DNA from: Desulfobaccales bacterium
GTDB taxonomy: Bacteria > Desulfobacterota > Desulfobaccia > Desulfobaccales > 0-14-0-80-60-11
NCBI GenBank assembly: GCA_041648175.1
Contig: JBAZPO010000019.1
Span: 1 to 55,454, forward strand
Length of the DNA: 55,454 nt
Direction: 5' to 3'
Shown: piece after piece, positions 50,863 to 55,454 of the stretch
Layout of the letters: every line of letters begins with the position of its first letter
Numbering within the stretch: position 1 is the first letter of the stretch
The notes under the pieces: model-generated
Databases searched by the model: none
What the model was told of the DNA's origin: nothing
What the model saw: the letters and a program-made list of their open reading frames with translations, nothing else
Position numbers and translations under genes: made by a program

Positions 50863-51945
50863 ATGACGAACTATTATGAGATTTTGGAGGTCTTGCGAGA
50901 GGCCACCCAGGAGGAGATTAAAACCGCTTACCGGCGGCTGGCCCTCCAGTATCATCCGGACAAAAACCCGGGCGATCAAGCCGCGGAAGATAAATTTAAA
51001 CGAGTTTCCCAAGCTTACCAGGTTCTGGCCGATTTGGAAAAACGCCAGCTTTACGACCTTTACGGCGATGCCGGCTTGGCGGGGCTGGACTTGGGGGGCG
51101 TTAACGGGTTTGAGGAAATTTTCAGTTCTTTTGGGGAAGCCTTCGAAGATTTCTTCAATTTCGGCCGTACCCGGGAGCAACCGGAGCAGCCCCAACCCGG
51201 GGCCGACCTGCGGCAGCGAGTGGTGCTGGCCCTGGAAGAGGTCGTCCGGGGCCTGAGCACCAGCCTGACCGTGGAACGGCGCGTCGCGTGCCGACGGTGC
51301 GGCGGCAGCGGCACGGAACCCGGTAGTCAGCCTCAGATATGCCCTCGCTGTCAGGGGGAAGGGCAGGTGAGCCAGTCTAAGGGGCTCTTGAAGGTTTTCA
51401 ACACCTGCCCGGACTGCCAGGGGGCCGGCACGGTTATCAGTTCTCCCTGTTCCGTCTGCCAGGGCAATGGGGTGATCAAGGAAAAGAAGCAGATTCAAGT
51501 GCGCATCCCGCCCGGGGTGGATTCGGGCACCCGCCTGCGCCTCCGGGGGGAAGGGGAAGCAGGGTCCTTTGGTGCGCCGCCGGGGGACCTCTACCTGGAA
51601 ATTTATGTCACCCCTCACCCCATCTTTACCCGGAAAGGCAAAGACCTTTATTACCGGGCGCAAATTTCTTTCATAGAGGCCGCCCTGGGCACCGAGGTCG
51701 AAGTACCCACCATGACGTCCCAAACCCTTCTGCAGATCCCACCCGGTACTCAGCCTGGGGCCACCTTCCGCATTCCGGGTCTCGGTTTGCCCGGTCTGCG
51801 GGGCAAAGCTCCGGGTGATCTGGTAGTCGTGGTGGACCTCCAAACCCCCACCCAACTCACCGATCTGCAAAAGCAACTCCTGAGGGAATTCCTCAGGCTG
51901 CAAGATAACGGGGAGTTAAACGGGGTAAAGGGGATGAGAGCCTAG
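50863..51945 (+). CDS. dnaJ: DnaJ-type chaperone with J domain and zinc finger
   Basis: Hsp40 of 360 residues. The J domain has HPD at 31-33. The four CxxCxGxG motifs are complete (Cys143/146, 160/163, 182/185, 196/199), followed by the two C-terminal beta domains. The Gly/Phe region is reduced: residues 66-112 are short and acidic rather than glycine-rich. It is not next to dnaK or grpE here, so it may be a second DnaJ. It delivers clients to Hsp70 in the cytosol. Confidence 0.9.
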   Translation: MTNYYEILEVLREATQEEIKTAYRRLALQYHPDKNPGDQAAEDKFKRVSQAYQVLADLEKRQLYDLYGDAGLAGLDLGGVNGFEEIFSSFGEAFEDFFNFGRTREQPEQPQPGADLRQRVVLALEEVVRGLSTSLTVERRVACRRCGGSGTEPGSQPQICPRCQGEGQVSQSKGLLKVFNTCPDCQGAGTVISSPCSVCQGNGVIKEKKQIQVRIPPGVDSGTRLRLRGEGEAGSFGAPPGDLYLEIYVTPHPIFTRKGKDLYYRAQISFIEAALGTEVEVPTMTSQTLLQIPPGTQPGATFRIPGLGLPGLRGKAPGDLVVVVDLQTPTQLTDLQKQLLREFLRLQDNGELNGVKGMRA

Positions 51946-52095
51946 GGACTCAACCGGCCGGCATGCCGCGCGAGGTTCCGCCACCTGACCGACTCATGAA
52001 AGGGCTCACGTGGTTGTATAAAATTTAGGATAGTGCCTTGCCGAGCCAGGTTTCCTGACCAAAATCCCCCTAATGCAGTATAATCTCGATTAATC

Positions 52096-53406
52096 ATGAA
52101 AGTCCTGCTGATTCAACCCACTGGCTTTAAGGAAAACGGCCGCTTGGACCGCCGCAAAGGACGCTGGCTGCTGGGCATGACCCTGCCGTACGTGGCAGCC
52201 CTGACTCCGCCGGATATTCGGGTGGAGATCAAGGATGACATGCTGGAGGACATCACCTTCCGGGAAGACTGCGACCTGGTGGGCCTTACCTGTATGTCCC
52301 ATCAGGCCCCCCGGGCTTATCAACTGGCCGCGGGGTTCCGCCGCCGCGGTATTCCCGTGGTGATGGGCGGTTTTCATGCCACCCTGGCCCCGGATGAATG
52401 CCAGGAACATGTCGATGCCCTGGTGTTGGGGGAAGCCGAGGCAACCTGGCCGCGGCTCCTTCAGGATTTCCAGGCCGGACGGTTACAGCCCCGCTACCAG
52501 GCCGAGAAACTCTCGGACCTGAAGAACCTGCCGGTGCCCCGCTATGACCTGCTGGATCTCAAGCGCTACAAGGTCTGGAACATCCCTTCCCAGACGACCC
52601 GGGGGTGCCCCTATAACTGCAGTTATTGTGAGGTCACCCAGGTCTACGGCGGCAAGTTCCGGCATCGCCCCGTGGACGAAGTGATCCACGAAATCAAGGA
52701 AATCAAACGCCTTACCGACAGCGGTTTTATCTACTTCGTGGATGACAACTTTGTGGCCAATCGCCGCCACGCCCTTGAGGTCATGGAGCGCCTCATCCCG
52801 CTGAAGATGGTTTACGGGTGCCTGGCTACGGCCAACGTTGGGGATGACCCTGAGGTGTTGGATCTCCTGGCCCGCAGCGGCTGCCAACATGTGAACATCG
52901 GCATGGAGTCCATCAGCCCGGACAGCCTCAAGGCCATCAACAAGAAGCAGAATAAGATTAAGGATTATGAACGGCAGTTCAAGGCTTTGCGGGACCGGGG
53001 CATTGGCTTTTCGATCAACGTCATGTTCGGGCTGGATGGCGACGGGCCGGAGATCTTCGATACCACAGTGGATTTCCTCAACCACGTCAAGGCTCCGGCC
53101 GCGTTCATGTTCATCCTGGCCCCCCGGCCCGGCACCAAGGTGCAATCGCAATTACTCCAGGAAGGGCGCATCTTCGATCACGACTGGACCCATTACACCG
53201 GTTTCCAAGTGGTTTACCACCCCAAGCATATGACGGCCCGGGAACTGCAAGAAGGCTACTGGCGCGCTAACCGGCGGTACTATTCGCCCCTGGGCATGCT
53301 CAAGCGCTTCCACCGGTCGCCCTACGCCTTCAATATGCTGGTCTTCAACCTCTATTTCGCCTGGGCCGTGCGCCGCCGCTTTCAGCCGTTGAATTATTAT
53401 TTTTGA
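52096..53406 (+). CDS. B12-binding radical SAM protein
   Basis: A protein of 436 residues. A cobalamin-binding-like Rossmann domain (residues about 1-130, LLIQPTG and VVMGGFHATL) precedes a radical SAM barrel with the cluster motif C171-x3-C175-x2-C178 (in RGCPYNCSYCEV) and the GGK/GxIxGxxE-like VNIGMESISPDSLKAINK. The cobalamin DXHXXG motif is not evident, so B12 binding is uncertain. The C-terminal part (350-436) is family-specific. Many such proteins modify lipids, hopanoids or small molecules. Neighbours give no pathway. Confidence 0.88.
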   Translation: MKVLLIQPTGFKENGRLDRRKGRWLLGMTLPYVAALTPPDIRVEIKDDMLEDITFREDCDLVGLTCMSHQAPRAYQLAAGFRRRGIPVVMGGFHATLAPDECQEHVDALVLGEAEATWPRLLQDFQAGRLQPRYQAEKLSDLKNLPVPRYDLLDLKRYKVWNIPSQTTRGCPYNCSYCEVTQVYGGKFRHRPVDEVIHEIKEIKRLTDSGFIYFVDDNFVANRRHALEVMERLIPLKMVYGCLATANVGDDPEVLDLLARSGCQHVNIGMESISPDSLKAINKKQNKIKDYERQFKALRDRGIGFSINVMFGLDGDGPEIFDTTVDFLNHVKAPAAFMFILAPRPGTKVQSQLLQEGRIFDHDWTHYTGFQVVYHPKHMTARELQEGYWRANRRYYSPLGMLKRFHRSPYAFNMLVFNLYFAWAVRRRFQPLNYYF

Positions 53407-53420
53407 GGGGAGGGGAGGGC

Positions 53421-53465
53421 CGGTAATCAGTGATCAGTGATCAGTAGTCTCGGTAATCAGTGATC
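53421..53465. repeat. Tandem TAATCAGTGATC repeats, left
   Basis: GGTAATCAGTGATCAGTGATC units repeat here, overlapping the 3' end of the broken four-helix-bundle gene. The same units occur in the opposite direction at 53938-53971, so the two sets bracket that gene. They are not CRISPR spacers. Confidence 0.75.
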
Positions 53466-53895
53466 TTCTATAATAAAAGTGTCTGTTTGTTCCTGAATTA
53501 TAAAAATATCCTGTCTACAGAATGAGGGGGCTTTTGCCATCATGACATTGAGCATTCGCCCGATTTCTTGTAGCTGCATGTCTAATATTCCCTTTTCCTC
53601 CTTCGCCAGATATCCACAAGAGGTGGCAACATCAAGCCAATGTTGGGTTTTCCATTTGTTCTGCATCGGCGTCTGTTAACTTACTGATAAAATATTTTTC
53701 ATAACGCCGTTTTCCCCAGGCCTCCGCGATTTATGCCCCTATGGACCTAGAGGCTCTTCTTATCTGATCGGTAAGAGAATATATCTCTTCTTTGAGAAAA
53801 TTCTTCGACATTTCGAAGATTCTTTTTGCTACTTCAAGAGCTTTACGATAAACCAGCAAATCTCTGAAACTGCGAGCGTGACGGGCATTATTCAT
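53457..53895 (-). pseudogene. Broken four-helix-bundle (23S rRNA IVS-type) protein
   Basis: On the minus strand from the ATG at 53893-53895 I read a start of the S23/four-helix-bundle family (RSFRDLLVYRKALEVAKRIF), then SLTDQIRRASRSIGA, a TAA at 53731-53733 in place of one residue, IAEAWGKRRYEKYFISKL and TDADAEQ. One extra base in the TTT at 53655-53657 then shifts the frame to TQHWLDVATSCGYLAKEEK and EIGRMLNVMMAKAPSFC. So one nonsense codon and one frameshift break an otherwise complete gene. These proteins are also found inside 23S rRNA intervening sequences. Confidence 0.88.
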
Positions 53896-53937
53896 TATTC
53901 TCTCTCTTGTGCCACCAATCCTTGACCATTTAACAAT

Positions 53938-53971
53938 AACACTGATTACTGATTACTGATCACTGATTACC
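53938..53971. repeat. Tandem TAATCAGTGATC repeats, right (inverted)
   Basis: CACTGATTACTGATTACTG units, the inverse of those at 53421-53465, directly before the 3' end of uvrB. Confidence 0.75.
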
Positions 53972-53992
53972 CCGCCCTTCCCTCAAAAACTC

Positions 53993-55454
53993 TCAAGCAT
54001 ATTTCAAATTCTCCGCCTCCAGAGTCCGGATGCGGTCTCGCAAGGTGGCGGCGCGCTCAAATTCCTGTTTTTTGGCCGCGGCCTGCATCTCTTTTTTCAG
54101 GCGTTTGATGGTGGCGGGGATATTCTCCGCCAGGTAAGGCATCTGTTCTTCCGCGGCCATGGGCACGGTGACGTAATCGGCTTCGTACACCGAGGCCAGG
54201 ACGTCTTTGATTGTGCTCTGGATGGTTTCCGGAGTGATGCCGTGCTCCTGGTTATAGGCTTCCTGGAGGAGCCGCCGCCGCTTGGTTTCGTCGATGGCCG
54301 CGGCCATGGATGGGGTCACGCGGTCGGCATAAAACAGAACCTGCCCATTAACGTGCCGGGCGGCCCGTCCGCAGGTCTGGATGAGTGAACGCTCGGAGCG
54401 CAGGAAGCCTTCTTTATCCGCATCCAGGATAGCCACCAGCGAGACTTCCGGCAGGTCCAGCCCCTCCCGGAGCAGGTTGATGCCCACCAGCACGTCGAAG
54501 ACCCCCAGGCGTAAATCACGAATGATCTCCATGCGTTCCAGGGTGGTGATGTCGGAATGGAGATACCGGACTCTGAGGCCCAGGTCCTGGTAATACTCCG
54601 TGAGGTCTTCGGCCATGCGTTTGGTCAGGGTGGTGACCAGCACCCGCTCGCCTTTGGCCAGCCGGGCCCGGAGTTCTCCCAGGAGATCGTCCACCTGGTT
54701 GGCCGCGGGTTTGACCACGATCCAGGGGTCCATGAGACCGGTGGGGCGCACGATCTGCTGCACGATCCGGCCTTCAGCCTGCTTGACTTCATAGGGACCG
54801 GGGGTGGCGGAGACATAGATAAGCTGGTGCACCCGGGTCTTGAACTCCTCGAAGTTGAGCGGCCGGTTGTCCAGGGCCGACGGCAGGCGGAAACCGTAAT
54901 CCACCAGGGTCCGCTTGCGGGACTGGTCGCCCCGATACATGCCCTGAAGCTGGGGAATGGTAATGTGGGACTCGTCGATGACCACCAGGGACTCCCGGGG
55001 CAGGTAATCCAGGAGGGTAGGGGGGGGCTCCCCCGGAGACCGGCCCGTAAGATGGCGGGAATAGTTCTCGATGCCGTGGCAGAAGCCCAACTCCTTCATC
55101 ATCTCCAGGTCGAAACGGGTGCGCTCCTCTAAACGCTGGGCTTCCAGGAGCTTGCCCTGCTCCCGGAACCAATCCAGGCGTTCCCCCAACTCCGCTTCGA
55201 TGGCGGACATGGCCTGGCGGCGCACCAGGTCCGGGGTGACGTAGTGGGAGGCGGGGTAAATGGTCACGCGCTTGAGCTGCCGCAAGACCTTGCCCCGCAA
55301 GGGATCGATCTCACGGATGGCCTCCACTGTGTCGCCCCAAAACTCTATCCGGATGGCCCGGTCCTCTTCGTAGGCCGGAAAGATTTCCACCCGGTCGCCC
55401 CGGACCCGAAACGTGCCGCGATGGAAATCAATGTCATTGCGCTCGTACAAGATT
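53993..55454 (-). CDS. uvrB: Excinuclease ABC subunit B (5' part beyond window)
   Basis: About 487 C-terminal residues of the damage-recognition helicase of nucleotide excision repair; the frame stays open through the window end. Visible parts are YERNDIDFHRGTFRVRGDRV, VVIDESHITIPQLQGMYRGD, LIYVSATPGPYE, TLTKRMAEDLTEYY, RYLHSDITTLERMEIIRDLR, VGINLLREGLDLPEVSLVAI, IQTCGRAARHVNG and the UVR domain EFERAATLRDRIRTLE that contacts UvrC. The N-terminal Walker A domain is outside. Confidence 0.97.
   Translation of the reverse strand, partial: ILYERNDIDFHRGTFRVRGDRVEIFPAYEEDRAIRIEFWGDTVEAIREIDPLRGKVLRQLKRVTIYPASHYVTPDLVRRQAMSAIEAELGERLDWFREQGKLLEAQRLEERTRFDLEMMKELGFCHGIENYSRHLTGRSPGEPPPTLLDYLPRESLVVIDESHITIPQLQGMYRGDQSRKRTLVDYGFRLPSALDNRPLNFEEFKTRVHQLIYVSATPGPYEVKQAEGRIVQQIVRPTGLMDPWIVVKPAANQVDDLLGELRARLAKGERVLVTTLTKRMAEDLTEYYQDLGLRVRYLHSDITTLERMEIIRDLRLGVFDVLVGINLLREGLDLPEVSLVAILDADKEGFLRSERSLIQTCGRAARHVNGQVLFYADRVTPSMAAAIDETKRRRLLQEAYNQEHGITPETIQSTIKDVLASVYEADYVTVPMAAEEQMPYLAENIPATIKRLKKEMQAAAKKQEFERAATLRDRIRTLEAENLKYA

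Noticed and set aside
52096..53406. Assigning a specific product to the radical SAM protein
   Set aside because: The motifs define only the superfamily and neighbours give no pathway.
53421..53971. Possible CRISPR array
   Set aside because: The repeats are short tandem units without spacers of constant size and are inverted on the two sides of a pseudogene.

Overview
The window is a GC-rich bacterial chromosome segment carrying a full complex I operon, a superoxide reductase, a ferredoxin:thioredoxin reductase-like protein, a radical SAM/B12 protein and many palindromic intergenic repeats. This mix fits an anaerobic or microaerophilic member of the Desulfobacterota (former Deltaproteobacteria), perhaps near Desulfobacca. 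That placement is inference from gene content; no rRNA or tRNA gene was seen.

Layout. 1-2.6 kb: a partial MITE-like repeat, an SH3 lipoprotein and a PAS histidine kinase. 2.7-19.3 kb: one minus-strand nuo operon coding all 14 complex I subunits in 13 genes. A NuoEF fusion comes first, then a GlcG-like protein and an AT-rich two-helix membrane protein, then A, B, C, D, a small exported protein and G to N. 19.4-21.0 kb: a DUF218/YdcF protein and a degenerate KptA-like protein. 21.3-23.5 kb: a plus-strand run of glutaredoxin, FTR-like, HExxH, FmdB zinc-ribbon and helical proteins, ending in a clear terminator, followed by a complete copy of the MITE-like element. 23.7-25.6 kb: Mth938-like, Slp lipoprotein and TrmJ-like methyltransferase. 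26.0-27.1 kb: a gene graveyard of carboxylesterase, RND pump, tyrosine recombinase and a duplicated beta-propeller 3' end. 27.1-37.7 kb: beta-propeller protein, aldo/keto reductase, uvrC, a serine protease with an AT-rich tail, SDR, alpha/beta hydrolase, superoxide reductase, DUF4331 and a lectin-like propeller. 37.8-41.9 kb: rpsB-tsf-pyrH-frr-uppS with a good sigma70-type promoter. 42.3-55.4 kb: metallophosphoesterase, a divergent sodium symporter/GH3 pair, an AT-rich RecQ-like helicase beside a truncated fragment, MFS exporter, yggT-yggU, dnaJ, B12 radical SAM, a broken four-helix-bundle gene between inverted tandem repeats, and the 3' part of uvrB.

How it works together. The core is energy and redox metabolism (complex I, a possible distant assembly-factor relative Mth938, thiol redox proteins, superoxide detoxification) beside housekeeping translation, envelope and repair genes. 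The accessory layer consists of AT-rich inserts (15.9-16.8, 31.5-31.9, 42.3-43.0 and 46.4-48.5 kb), mobile-element debris and several families of short palindromic repeats. The items most worth a second look are the paired MITE-like element, the AT-rich membrane gene inside the nuo operon, the Grx/FTR unit with an altered CHC motif, and the KptA-like protein lacking parts of its active site.
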